A stretch of 64,000 bases of DNA. Source: Roseicyclus sediminis (lineage in GTDB: Bacteria; Pseudomonadota; Alphaproteobacteria; Rhodobacterales; Rhodobacteraceae). Of the stretch, positions 1 to 8,050 are shown one piece after another (positions within the stretch are counted from its first letter, which is position 1; the number at the start of each line of letters is the position of its first letter). The notes beneath the pieces are model-generated. The model was not told the DNA's origin, made no database searches, and worked only from the letters and a program-made list of their open reading frames with translations. A program made the translations under genes and the position numbers. The stretch covers positions 186,001 to 250,000 of the forward strand of contig NZ_JAOPHT010000004.1 of assembly GCF_025515305.1 (NCBI RefSeq). Direction: 5' to 3'.

Positions 1-636
1 GGTGGGCGGTGCGTCGATCTGGTCGACGATCTCGGCGCCGATCTGCAGGTAGCCCTCCATCACGCGGAGGGGCATTTCCGTGTAGCCCGGCCAGGAACTG
101 TCGGACAGCAGCGTCCAGCCCTGCCGCGCGGCCTCGGCCTCGGCGGCTTCCATGCTGTCCTCGTAGGTGGCGCCTGCGCGCCGCACCTCGGCCCCCTTGG
201 CGGCCAGCCGCGCGGCGAAGGCCTCGGGCACGGTGTCGGAGAGAAAGACGACCGCGCGCGCCCCGAAGAGCCGCGCGCCCGCGGCCACGGACAGGCCGTG
301 GTTTCCGGCGCTCGCCGTGGCGTAGACGCGCCCGTGCAACGCCTCGGACCAGTTCGAACCACGCGCCGCGCGCGCCTTGTTTGCCTCGCGGGCGATGGCA
401 TGGGCGGCCCCCAGCGCCTTGAAACTGCCCAGTCCCATCCGGTCGCGTTCGTCCTTCAGTTGCAGGGTGCCAACGCCGATCTCCCGCGCGAGGCCGGGCA
501 GCGACAAGAGCTGCGTGGCCGCATGGGCGGGGCACAGCGAAAGAAGTGCGCCCACCGCCGTGGCGTCGTCGAGCGGCAGCGGGGCGAGGCCGGGCAGTCC
601 CTTCCCCCGATGAGGATTTCGGTAGTCTTCAACCAT
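1..636 (-). CDS. Diaminopropionate ammonia-lyase-like PLP enzyme, C-terminus off the window
   Basis: A fold-type II PLP enzyme is read on the minus strand from an ATG at 636 and runs off the left edge, leaving 212 codons. The reading contains SFKALG, where the Lys is the likely PLP Schiff-base residue, an SAGNHG phosphate-binding loop, and SSWPGYTEMPLRVMEGY, which closely resembles the signature of diaminopropionate ammonia-lyases (YgeX/DpaL). That family converts 2,3-diaminopropionate to pyruvate and ammonia. No catabolic partner is visible on this side of the gene. A threonine dehydratase or threonine-synthase-like role is the alternative. The family call is firm and the exact substrate is inferred. 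Confidence 0.75.
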   Translation of the reverse strand, partial: MVEDYRNPHRGKGLPGLAPLPLDDATAVGALLSLCPAHAATQLLSLPGLAREIGVGTLQLKDERDRMGLGSFKALGAAHAIAREANKARAARGSNWSEALHGRVYATASAGNHGLSVAAGARLFGARAVVFLSDTVPEAFAARLAAKGAEVRRAGATYEDSMEAAEAEAARQGWTLLSDSSWPGYTEMPLRVMEGYLQIGAEIVDQIDAPPT

Positions 637-793
637 GCAGTTCGGCCCCTCCCTCGGTCATCCTAACAGGGCTGGCCGGGGGCGCCACCTTTGCCGTCGC
701 GCGAAAAAGGGCGGCGGCACGCGGGGGGTGTCCTTCCACGGGGTAGGCGGGATAGGGTCGCCAGACGCAGCGGCCGACCGCGGGGACAGGTAC

Positions 794-1624
794 ATGACGC
801 TCCATCCGCTCGCGCGCGCCGCGGGCCACCTACTGGGCGACGAGGCCGTGTCCTGGACACCGCTCCATGGCGGGGATCTGTCCGAGGTCGTGCGCCTCAT
901 CACCACCTCGGGACGGAACATCGTCGCCAAGTCCGGGCCTGACCCGGAGGCCGAGGGCGCGATGCTGGCCGCGATCCGGGCCACGGGCGCGCGCGCGCCC
1001 GAACCGCTGACGGTGGGGCCGGGGGTCCTTGTCCTGGAGGATGCGGGACCGGCGGCGTCGGCGCCCGGGCCGGACCACTGGAAGAGCCTGGGCGAGACGC
1101 TTCGCCTCCTTCACGACGGCGGGGGGGCGGGCGACGGCTTTGGCTGGGACCGAGATTATGCCTTCGGCCCCGTCGTCATCCGGAACGGCCGGCATGGAAG
1201 CTGGCCGCGCTTCTGGATCGAACGGCGGCTGCTGGCCGATGCCTCGGACCTGCCGCCCGACCTCGCCGGCCGGATCGAGGCCCTGTCGCCCCGGATCGCC
1301 GCGATCCTGCCGGAGCGTCCCCGGCCGAGTCTGCTGCACGGCGATCTCTGGACCGGGAACGTGCATTTCGACGAGGCCGGCGCGGCCTGGCTGATCGACC
1401 CGGCGAGCTACCATGGCCATGCGGAGGTGGACCTCGCCATGCTCGGCCTTTTCGGTGACCCGCCGCCCGCTTTCCGCGACGCATACGGAACCGATCCGGA
1501 CACATCGGAAACGGCGCTTCGCCGCGCGGTCTACCAGCTCTGGCCCGCGCTCGTGCACCTGCGCCTGTTCGGCGCGGGATACCGGGCGATGGTCGAGCGG
1601 CTCCTGGACCGGATCGCCGCCTAG
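794..1624 (+). CDS. Fructosamine/ketosamine-3-kinase family protein
   Basis: A 276-aa protein with the aminoglycoside-phosphotransferase-like fold. HGDLWTGN is the Brenner-type catalytic loop and LIDPASYHGHAEVDLAMLGLFG is the metal-binding region, both in the order and spacing of fructosamine-3-kinases. The length fits bacterial members of about 280-290 aa. They phosphorylate protein-bound or free ketosamines so that the adduct falls apart. The ATG at 794 is chosen because the family N-terminus begins about there; the open frame extends upstream to 635 without family-like sequence. The gene stands alone and ends 2 bp before the convergent gene at 1627. The substrate is not provable from sequence. 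Confidence 0.8.
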   Translation: MTLHPLARAAGHLLGDEAVSWTPLHGGDLSEVVRLITTSGRNIVAKSGPDPEAEGAMLAAIRATGARAPEPLTVGPGVLVLEDAGPAASAPGPDHWKSLGETLRLLHDGGGAGDGFGWDRDYAFGPVVIRNGRHGSWPRFWIERRLLADASDLPPDLAGRIEALSPRIAAILPERPRPSLLHGDLWTGNVHFDEAGAAWLIDPASYHGHAEVDLAMLGLFGDPPPAFRDAYGTDPDTSETALRRAVYQLWPALVHLRLFGAGYRAMVERLLDRIAA

Positions 1625-1626
1625 CC

Positions 1627-3990
1627 TTAGCCTGCGATCCGCGACGGCGCGCCCACGGTCAGCTCGTTCACCGCGTTCACGATGGTCTGCCGGTCGATCC
1701 CGAAATGCCGGGCGAGGTCGCCGATGGTTCCGGTCTGGCCGAAGTGTTCGACCCCGTGCGGGATCGTCCGGTGGCCCGCCACGGCACCCAGCCACGAGAG
1801 CGTCGCGGGATGCCCGTCGATCACGGTCAGGATCGCGCAATGCCGGGGCAGGGGGTCGAGCAGGCGCTCGACATGGGCGCGGGCGGAGCGGTTGCCGCGC
1901 GCCCGCTCGCGCTGCGCGGCCGTCCAGCCCGCGTTCAGCCGGTCGGCGGAGGTCACGGCGAGCACCGCGATGTCGCGCCTGTGCTCTGCGATCATGCCGG
2001 CAGCCGCGATGGCCTCGTCGGCGACCGCGCCCTGGTAGGCGATCACGACCGAGCAGTTCGGCCCCGGCGGGCGCAGCCAGTAGGCGCCATCGATGGTGCC
2101 CTGACGGAAGGCGTCGTCGGCGCGTTTTCCGGGTTGTTCCAGCGGCTTCGTCGTGAGCCGCAGGTAGACCGAGCCGCCGGTCTCGTCGCGAAGCCACGTG
2201 CGCTCGTCCGGGTCGCCCTCGCCGTCGCGCTGCAGGTAGTCGAAAGCCCATTCCATGATGACCGCCAGCTCGTCGGCGAAGGCCGGCTCGAAGGCGGCGA
2301 GGCCGTCCTGCGCGATGCCCGTCAGGGGCGTGCCGATCGACTGGTGCGCGCCGCCCTCCGGCGCGAGCGTCACGCCGGAGGGCGTGCCCGCGATGATGAA
2401 ACGCGCGTCCTGGTAGCAGGCGTAGTTCAGTGCATCGAGGCCGCGATGGACGAAGGGGTCGTAGACGGTGCCCACGGGGATCACGCGCTTGCCCCACAGA
2501 CTATGGGCAAGTCCGGCGGCCCCCAGCAGGAGGAACAGGTTCATCTCGGCGATGCCGAGCTCGATATGCTGGCCCTCGGGGGCGAAGTTCCATTTCGCGG
2601 TCGAGGGGATGCGATGCTCGATGAAGGCGTCCGGCAGCGCCTCGCGGGCGAAGAGCCTGCGGCGGTTCACCCATGGGCCGAGCGACGTCGTTCCGGTCAC
2701 GTCGGGCGAGGTCGTGAGGATGCGCGAGGCAAGCGAGCTGTCTCCGCGCGCCAGTTCGTCGAGGATCTTGCCGAAGGCGGTCTGCGTGGAGATCTCGCGG
2801 TCCTTCGGCGCCTCGATCCCCGGCACGGGCAGGCGGGCATCGGCATAGCGCCGCGCGCCCTTGGCGAAGAAGGGGACCGATGCGAGGAAGGCCTTCAGGC
2901 CGTCCACGTCCGCGACGCCCGCGAAGGGCTCCCATTCCTGGTTCTCCGGCACCCCCATATGGCGCTGCCACTCGGCCATCTGCGCCTTCGTCATCAGCCC
3001 GCCGTGGTTGTCCTTGTGCCCCGCGATGGGCGTGCCCCAGCCCTTGATCGTGTAGGCCAGGAAACACGTCGGCCGGTCATGGTCGATCCGCGCGAAGGTT
3101 TCGGCCATCGTCTCCACGCAGTTGCCACCGAGGTTCTCCATCAGCGCGGCCAGTTCCGCGTCCGACCGCCGGTCGATCAGCGCGGTGACATCGCCCTGGT
3201 CGCCGAGATCGTCCATCAGGCGCTTTCGCCAGACCGCGCCGCCCATGTAGGTCAGGGCCGCGTATTCCGCGTTCGGGCAGGCGTCGATCCATTCCCTCAG
3301 ACGGTCGCCGCCGGGCTCGGCGAAGGCCGCGCGCTGCAGCGCGCCGTATTTCACCCGCACCACGTCCCAGCCGAAGGCGTCGAAAATCTTCTCGATCCGG
3401 CCGAAAAGCCCCTCGCGCACGATCCCGTCGAGCGACTGGCGGTTGTAGTCGATGATCCACCAGGTGTTGCGCAGGCCGTTCTTCCAGCCCTCCTGCAGGA
3501 CCTCGTAGACGTTGCCCTCGTCCATCTCGGCATCGCCCACCAGTGCCACCATCCGCCCGGTGGCCACGTCGCTTCCCCAGTCCTTCGCCGCGATGAAGTC
3601 CTGCACCATCGAGGCGAGCGCGGTGATCCCCACGCCGAGGCCCACGGAGCCCGTGGAGAAATCCACATCGTCCACGTCCTTGGTGCGCGACGGATAGCTC
3701 TGCGCGCCGCCAAACCCCCGGAAAGCCTCCATCTTCTCGCGCGGGAGGTTGCCCATCAGGTATTGCATCGCGTGGAACACGGGCGAGGCGTGCGGCTTGA
3801 CCGCGACCCGGTCCTCCGGGCGCAGCGCGGAGAAGTAGAGCGCGGTCATGATCGAGACCATCGAGGCGGAGGAGGCCTGGTGCCCACCCACCTTGATCCC
3901 GTCGGGGTTGGGCCGGACGTGGTTGGCGTTATGGATCATCCAGTGCGACAGCCACAGAAGCCTCTGCTCGATCGTCTTGAGATGGGACAT
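1627..3990 (-). CDS. AceE/MdeB-like thiamine-diphosphate dehydrogenase E1, possible 2-oxobutyrate dehydrogenase
   Basis: A 787-aa transketolase-superfamily protein built like the single-chain (AceE-type) pyruvate dehydrogenase E1. The N-terminal ThDP site has GDAEMDEGN followed by NTWWIIDYNRQSLDG, and a pyrimidine-binding domain contains EGQHIELGIAEMN. It is about 100 residues shorter than typical AceE. No E2 or E3 gene lies beside it. The gene sits 27 bp downstream of acdS on the same strand. ACC deaminase makes 2-oxobutyrate, and in the Pseudomonas methionine-degradation operon an AceE-like E1 (MdeB) oxidises that acid, so 2-oxobutyrate is the favoured substrate. That is inference; pyruvate oxidation or a transketolase reaction remains possible. 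Confidence 0.7.
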   Translation of the reverse strand: MSHLKTIEQRLLWLSHWMIHNANHVRPNPDGIKVGGHQASSASMVSIMTALYFSALRPEDRVAVKPHASPVFHAMQYLMGNLPREKMEAFRGFGGAQSYPSRTKDVDDVDFSTGSVGLGVGITALASMVQDFIAAKDWGSDVATGRMVALVGDAEMDEGNVYEVLQEGWKNGLRNTWWIIDYNRQSLDGIVREGLFGRIEKIFDAFGWDVVRVKYGALQRAAFAEPGGDRLREWIDACPNAEYAALTYMGGAVWRKRLMDDLGDQGDVTALIDRRSDAELAALMENLGGNCVETMAETFARIDHDRPTCFLAYTIKGWGTPIAGHKDNHGGLMTKAQMAEWQRHMGVPENQEWEPFAGVADVDGLKAFLASVPFFAKGARRYADARLPVPGIEAPKDREISTQTAFGKILDELARGDSSLASRILTTSPDVTGTTSLGPWVNRRRLFAREALPDAFIEHRIPSTAKWNFAPEGQHIELGIAEMNLFLLLGAAGLAHSLWGKRVIPVGTVYDPFVHRGLDALNYACYQDARFIIAGTPSGVTLAPEGGAHQSIGTPLTGIAQDGLAAFEPAFADELAVIMEWAFDYLQRDGEGDPDERTWLRDETGGSVYLRLTTKPLEQPGKRADDAFRQGTIDGAYWLRPPGPNCSVVIAYQGAVADEAIAAAGMIAEHRRDIAVLAVTSADRLNAGWTAAQRERARGNRSARAHVERLLDPLPRHCAILTVIDGHPATLSWLGAVAGHRTIPHGVEHFGQTGTIGDLARHFGIDRQTIVNAVNELTVGAPSRIAG

Positions 3991-4017
3991 GCACCTTTTC
4001 TCCCCGCTGCGGCCGTC

Positions 4018-5037
4018 TCAGCCGTCCTTGTAGTAGTAGCTGTAGCCGTTCAGCGCCGGAGCGCCACCCAGATGCGCGTAAAGGACGCGCGATCCCTTCG
4101 GGAAGAAGCCCTTTTTCGCGAGGTCGATCATGCCTTGCATGGATTTCCCCTCGTAGACGGGGTCCGTGATCATGCCTTCCGTGCGCGCGGCGAGGCGGAT
4201 CGCGTCGTTCGTTTCCTCCGACGGCACCCCGTAGGCGGGGTAGGCGTAGTCGGGGTTGATGACGATCTCGTCCTCGCGGATCGCGCGGCCGAGGCCCACG
4301 AGGTCCGCCGTGTTGTCGACGATCGAGCGGACCTGAGCGCGGGTCTGGTCGAGCGTGCCGGAGGCGTCGATGCCGATCACGCGGTCGGCGCGATCCTGCG
4401 CCGCGAAGCCCACGATCATGCCGCCCTGGGTGGAGCCCGTGACGACGCAGACGATCACGTAGTCGAAGCGGAAGCCCAGCTCTTCCTCCTGCCGCGCCAC
4501 TTCCTCGGCGAAGCCCACGTAACCCAGCGCGCCGTACTTGTGGACGGAGGCGCCCGCCGGGATCGGGTAGGGCTTGCCGCCCGCCTCCTCGACCGAGGCG
4601 ATCGCGGCCTCCCAGCTCTCGCGGATGCCGATGTCGAAACCCGCGTCCACGAGGCGGCTGTCCGCGCCCATCAGGCGGGTCATCAGGATGTTGCCGACCC
4701 GGTCGTAGACGGCGTCGTAGTGCGGCACCCACTTTTCCTGGATCACGACGCATTTCATGCCGATCTTGGCGGCGGTCGCGGCGACCATGCGGGTGTGGTT
4801 CGACTGCACGCCCCCGATGGACACGAGCGTATCCGCGCCCGAGGCGATGGCGTCGGGCACGATGTATTCGAGCTTGCGCAGCTTGTTGCCGCCCATGGCG
4901 AGCCCCGAGTTGCAGTCGTCGCGCTTGGCCCAGACCTCGACCCCGGCGCCGATGGCTTCCGAGAGGCGGGGCAGGGGCTCGATGGGGGTCGGGCCGAACG
5001 TGAGGGGGTAACGGTCGAACTTGTCGAGCAGTGACAT
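4018..5037 (-). CDS. acdS: 1-aminocyclopropane-1-carboxylate deaminase
   Basis: This 339-aa PLP enzyme cleaves ACC to 2-oxobutyrate and ammonia. Residues matching the characterised enzyme, all shifted by one, are Lys52 (PLP, in GGNKLRK), Ser79 (VQSN), Tyr295 and Glu296 (VYEGKSM) and Leu323 (AHLGG). The Glu and Leu separate true ACC deaminases from the closely related D-cysteine desulfhydrases, so the call is strong. The ATG at 5037 is preceded by AAGGAGG at ideal spacing; an in-frame start 27 bp upstream lacks this. It is divergent from an Lrp-type regulator, as in many acdS/acdR loci, and followed by an E1 that may consume the 2-oxobutyrate. Confidence 0.93.
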   Translation of the reverse strand: MSLLDKFDRYPLTFGPTPIEPLPRLSEAIGAGVEVWAKRDDCNSGLAMGGNKLRKLEYIVPDAIASGADTLVSIGGVQSNHTRMVAATAAKIGMKCVVIQEKWVPHYDAVYDRVGNILMTRLMGADSRLVDAGFDIGIRESWEAAIASVEEAGGKPYPIPAGASVHKYGALGYVGFAEEVARQEEELGFRFDYVIVCVVTGSTQGGMIVGFAAQDRADRVIGIDASGTLDQTRAQVRSIVDNTADLVGLGRAIREDEIVINPDYAYPAYGVPSEETNDAIRLAARTEGMITDPVYEGKSMQGMIDLAKKGFFPKGSRVLYAHLGGAPALNGYSYYYKDG

Positions 5038-5191
5038 CAGGAAGCCTCCTTGAACGATACGCATCCAGACTAGCGGCGCGGTGCATGAAGGTGCTTCCGA
5101 AGTTCGTTCTCGGGTTGCTATGTTCTTCCGGTATTTGACCCAATAAGATCGATACGGCGCATATTTTCGTCACCTGATGAAAGGATCTTCC
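5038..5191. promoter_or_regulatory. Divergent acdS-acdR control region
   Basis: This 154-bp spacer between divergent acdS and the Lrp-type gene is more AT-rich than the coding DNA around it. TTGACC near 5136 is followed at about 17-19 bp by an AT-rich hexamer in GCATATT, a plausible sigma-70 promoter towards the regulator. Lrp-type regulators act at such spacers in known acdS loci. I did not find a convincing Lrp consensus by eye. Confidence 0.5.
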
Positions 5192-5653
5192 ATGGCTGCC
5201 CTCGACCGAATCGACCGCGGCATCCTGCGCCACCTTCAGCGCGACGGGCGGCTTTCGAACGCCGATGTGGCGCGGGCCGCGAACATCAGCCCCGCGACCT
5301 GCCACAGGCGGATCCAGCGGCTGGTCGAGGAGGGACACATCACCGGCACGCACGCGCGGATCGCGCCGGCCTCGGTGGGGCTTGGCACGCTCGTCATGGT
5401 GGGCGTGGTGCTCGACCGCTCGACGCCCGAAAGCTTCGCGGAGTTCGAGGAGGCGGTGGGCGGCCTGAAGGAGCTTCTGGACTGCCACCTCGTCGCGGGC
5501 GACTTCGACTATCTGCTGAAGATCCGCGTGCGAGACATGGGCGACTTCAACATGTTGCACGGGCGGATGCTGATCGCGCTGCCGGGGGTGCGGCAGATCC
5601 GGACCTTCTTCGTCCTCAAGGAGGTGAAGGAGAACGCGCCCCTGCCGTTCTGA
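5192..5653 (+). CDS. acdR: Lrp/AsnC-family regulator of acdS
   Basis: A 153-aa Lrp/AsnC protein. An N-terminal winged HTH (LDRIDRGILRHLQRDGRLSNADVA, then SPATCHRRIQRLVEEGHI) precedes a RAM ligand-binding domain (GDFDYLLKIRVRDMGDF). It is transcribed away from acdS, the arrangement of AcdR in acdS loci, where the Lrp protein activates acdS in response to ACC or a metabolite. The start at 5192 has AAAGGA six bases upstream; the in-frame ATG at 5177 would put that site inside the gene. The family is certain. The acdS target is inferred from position. Confidence 0.87.
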   Translation: MAALDRIDRGILRHLQRDGRLSNADVARAANISPATCHRRIQRLVEEGHITGTHARIAPASVGLGTLVMVGVVLDRSTPESFAEFEEAVGGLKELLDCHLVAGDFDYLLKIRVRDMGDFNMLHGRMLIALPGVRQIRTFFVLKEVKENAPLPF

Positions 5654-5746
5654 TCGGCGCGTCACGGAGCGCGCGGACGTTCGCCCCCTTCCTTCCGGGG
5701 CCGTCACCGCCCTAGACTGCCTCTACCTTTCCCACGGGAGACGCCG

Positions 5747-6352
5747 ATGACCGCGCAAGGCAAGACCCAGGGCGTTCCGCCCGAAAGCCTCGAGACGGCG
5801 ATCGGCCGGAAGGTGCGCGCGCTCCGGCAGGGGCTCGACGTGACGCTCGCCGATCTTGCGCGCTCGGCGGAATTGTCGGTCGGCATGCTGTCGAAGATCG
5901 AGAACGGCCAGACCTCGCCCTCGCTCTCGACGCTGAAGGCGCTGGCCCAGGCGCTGAACGTGCCGATCTCGATGTTCTTCCAGGACTTCGAGGAACGCAG
6001 CGATTGCAGCTTCGTCCCCGCCGGGCAGGGGGTGCGGATCGACCGGCGCGGCACGAAGGCGGGGCATGTCTACGAGCTTCTGGGCCATTCGCTGCGCTCG
6101 GCGACCAAGATCGAGCCCTTCCTGATCACCATCGACGAGGGCGGCGCGCCGCACGCGACCTTCCAGCACCCGGGGCACGAGTTCATCTACATGCTCTCGG
6201 GCCGGATCGTGTATCGCCACGGCGACCGGCGCTATCCGCTTGGTCCGGGCGACGCGTTGTTCTTCGACGCGCTCGCGCCGCACGGGCCCGAGGAAATGCC
6301 GGACCTTCCGGCGCGCTATCTCTCCATCATCGTGACGCCGCCGCCCGACTAG
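5747..6352 (+). CDS. XRE-family regulator with cupin sensor domain
   Basis: A 201-aa regulator with an N-terminal Cro/CI-type HTH (about residues 19-73, including LSVGMLSKIENGQTSPSLSTL) and a C-terminal cupin barrel (about 115-195; HEFIYMLSGRIVYRHG and LGPGDALFFDALAPHG). Members of this architecture usually control amino-acid, polyamine or sulfur-compound catabolism by sensing a small ligand in the cupin. It lies immediately upstream of the glx/mgs genes in the same direction. A perfect 15-bp palindrome follows its stop codon and precedes a candidate promoter, so it probably regulates that operon. The ligand is unknown. Confidence 0.88.
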   Translation: MTAQGKTQGVPPESLETAIGRKVRALRQGLDVTLADLARSAELSVGMLSKIENGQTSPSLSTLKALAQALNVPISMFFQDFEERSDCSFVPAGQGVRIDRRGTKAGHVYELLGHSLRSATKIEPFLITIDEGGAPHATFQHPGHEFIYMLSGRIVYRHGDRRYPLGPGDALFFDALAPHGPEEMPDLPARYLSIIVTPPPD

Positions 6353-6367
6353 TTTCCTGTCAGGAAA
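6353..6367. promoter_or_regulatory. Perfect 15-bp palindrome, candidate operator of the XRE-cupin regulator
   Basis: TTTCCTGTCAGGAAA is symmetrical about its central T. It begins at the base after the regulator's stop codon and lies 15 bp before a TTGACA hexamer. Position and symmetry suit a dimeric HTH protein. Assignment to the adjacent regulator is inference. Confidence 0.6.
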
Positions 6368-6382
6368 ATTATTTCACTCCCG

Positions 6383-6412
6383 TTGACAGTTCTGGCGGGC
6401 CGCGACATGGTT
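6383..6412 (+). promoter_or_regulatory. Candidate sigma-70 promoter for the glx/mgs operon
   Basis: A consensus -35 TTGACA (6383-6388) is followed after 18 bp by ATGGTT (6407-6412), a weak -10. A strong ribosome site, CGGAGGGAATCCCC, precedes the ATG at 6438. The palindrome at 6353-6367 lies directly upstream. Confidence 0.5.
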
Positions 6413-6437
6413 CGCCCGAACTCCGGAGGGAATCCCC

Positions 6438-7346
6438 ATGTGCGGAATCGTCGGCCTTTACCTGAAGGACGAGGCGCTGCAGCCGCGGCTCGGCGCGCTG
6501 ATGGCGAAAATGCTCGCCGAGATGACGGAACGCGGGCCCGACAGCGCGGGATTCGCCGTCTACCGCGACGGGCCGCCTGTGCCCACGCTGTCCTGTCTCG
6601 GCCCCGTCGGCTTCGACTGGGACGCGGCCGCGGCCTCGCTCGCCTCGGCCACGGGGACCACGGTGGATGTCGAGCGCATCGCCGATCACGCGCTTCTCCG
6701 CGTCGCGGGCGACCTGCGCGCCGCGCGGGCGCACCTGATCGACGCCTTCCCCGCCATCGACGTGCTGGCCACCGGCGAGGCCATCGAAATCTTCAAGGGC
6801 GTCGGCGACCCCATGGAAGTCGCGCGCGTCTTCGGCCTCGAGGGTCGCTCGGGCACCCACGGGATCGCCCACACCCGCATGGCCACCGAAAGCGCGGTGA
6901 CCATCGCGGGCTCGCACCCGTTCTCCACCGGTCCCGATACCTGCCTCGTCCACAATGGATCGCTCTCCAACCACTTCCTTCTTCGCGGTTTCCTCGAAGC
7001 CCGTGGCGAGAAACTGCAGACCGAGAACGACAGCGAGGTGGCGGCCGCCTTCCTGTCCTGGCGGATGCGCGAGGGCGACACGCTGAAGGAGGCGCTTGAA
7101 GCCGCGCTGAAACGCCTCGACGGCTTCTATACCCTGACAATCGGGACCCGCGACGGCTTCGCCGTTCTGCGCGACCCCATCGCCTGCAAGCCCGCCGTGC
7201 TGGCCGAGACCGACCAGTGGGTGGCCATGGCCAGCGAGTTCCGTGCCATCGCCCAGCTTCCCGGCGTGGAGCACGCCCGCATCTGGGAGCCGGAGCCGGG
7301 CGTGGTCTACAGCTGGGGCGGCGAAGGCATGAGGGCGGCGGCATGA
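6438..7346 (+). CDS. mgsA: Class II glutamine amidotransferase subunit, GlxB/MgsA type
   Basis: A 302-aa Ntn-type glutamine amidotransferase. The N-terminus MCGIVGLYL supplies Cys2, the nucleophile exposed once Met is removed. TERGPDSAGFAVYRDG, GIAHTRMATES and VHNGSLSN are the usual substrate-site motifs. It matches GlxB of rhizobia and MgsA of methylamine users, which corresponds to the N-terminal domain of the glutamate synthase large subunit. MgsABC make N-methylglutamate from glutamate and methylamine; GlxBCD were named as glutamate-synthase-like. It is the first gene of a tight four-gene operon and overlaps the next gene by 4 bp. The biochemical role depends on whether methylamine is used. 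Confidence 0.85.
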   Translation: MCGIVGLYLKDEALQPRLGALMAKMLAEMTERGPDSAGFAVYRDGPPVPTLSCLGPVGFDWDAAAASLASATGTTVDVERIADHALLRVAGDLRAARAHLIDAFPAIDVLATGEAIEIFKGVGDPMEVARVFGLEGRSGTHGIAHTRMATESAVTIAGSHPFSTGPDTCLVHNGSLSNHFLLRGFLEARGEKLQTENDSEVAAAFLSWRMREGDTLKEALEAALKRLDGFYTLTIGTRDGFAVLRDPIACKPAVLAETDQWVAMASEFRAIAQLPGVEHARIWEPEPGVVYSWGGEGMRAAA

Positions 7347-8041
7347 TGACGGCGGAAGCGATTACCAACGCGGGCGTCCTCGACCTCGCCGAGATGTCGG
7401 TGCGCGATGCGAACGCCACGCTGCAGGCAGCGACCGAAGGGGCCTTCACGCTGCGCAACCCCGGCGGGCGGCACGCGCTGGCCTGCGGGCTGATGCACCC
7501 CGTCTCGGTCACGGTCGAGGGGCACGCGGGCTACTATTGCGGCGGCATGAACAAGGAGGCCGAGATCACGATCCGCGGCAATGCGGGCACGGGCGTCGCC
7601 GAGAACATCATGTCCGGGATCGTCCGCGTCACGGGCGACGCCAGCCAGTCGGCGGGGGCCACCGGACATGGCGGCCTCGTGGTGATCGAGGGCAATGCCT
7701 CGGCGCGCTGCGGCATCTCCATGAAGGGCGTCGATATCGTCGTCGGCGGCAATGTCGGCCACATGTCGGCCTTCATGGCGCAGGCGGGCAATCTCGTGGT
7801 CCTTGGCGACGCGGGCGAGGATCTGGGCGACTCGATCTACGAGGCGCGGCTCTTCGTGCGCGGCAGCGTGAAGCGCCTCGGCACCGACTGCATCGAGAAA
7901 GAGATGCGTCCCGAACATGTGGCCATCGTCGCGGGGCTTCTGGACCGCGCGGGCCTTTTTGCCGACCCGTCCGAGTTCCGCCGCTACGGCTCGGCCCGGC
8001 GGCTTTACAACTTCAAGATCGACAATGTCGGCTCCTATTGA
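7343..8041 (+). CDS. mgsB: GltB alpha-helix-domain-like subunit, GlxC/MgsB type
   Basis: A 232-aa protein equivalent to the C-terminal right-handed beta-helix (GXGXG) domain of the glutamate synthase large chain. Repeating Gly/Asn/Val turns such as EITIRGNAGTGVAENIMSG, LVVIEGNASARCG and DIVVGGNVGHMSAFMAQAG form the helix. It has no catalytic residues of its own in this family and is thought to hold the amidotransferase and synthase subunits together. Translation probably begins at the ATG at 7343 that overlaps the stop of mgsA, with a second ATG three bases on. It belongs with mgsA and mgsC in order and strand. Confidence 0.85.
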   Translation: MMTAEAITNAGVLDLAEMSVRDANATLQAATEGAFTLRNPGGRHALACGLMHPVSVTVEGHAGYYCGGMNKEAEITIRGNAGTGVAENIMSGIVRVTGDASQSAGATGHGGLVVIEGNASARCGISMKGVDIVVGGNVGHMSAFMAQAGNLVVLGDAGEDLGDSIYEARLFVRGSVKRLGTDCIEKEMRPEHVAIVAGLLDRAGLFADPSEFRRYGSARRLYNFKIDNVGSY

Positions 8042-8050
8042 GGTGATGCG

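Noticed and set aside
1705-5034. A very long open frame on the plus strand (over 1,100 codons)
   Set aside because: It lies antisense to the E1 and acdS genes, has no recognisable domain, and reflects codon bias of GC-rich coding DNA.
4018-5037. D-cysteine desulfhydrase instead of ACC deaminase
   Set aside because: Glu296 and Leu323 match ACC deaminase; desulfhydrases carry other residues at these positions.
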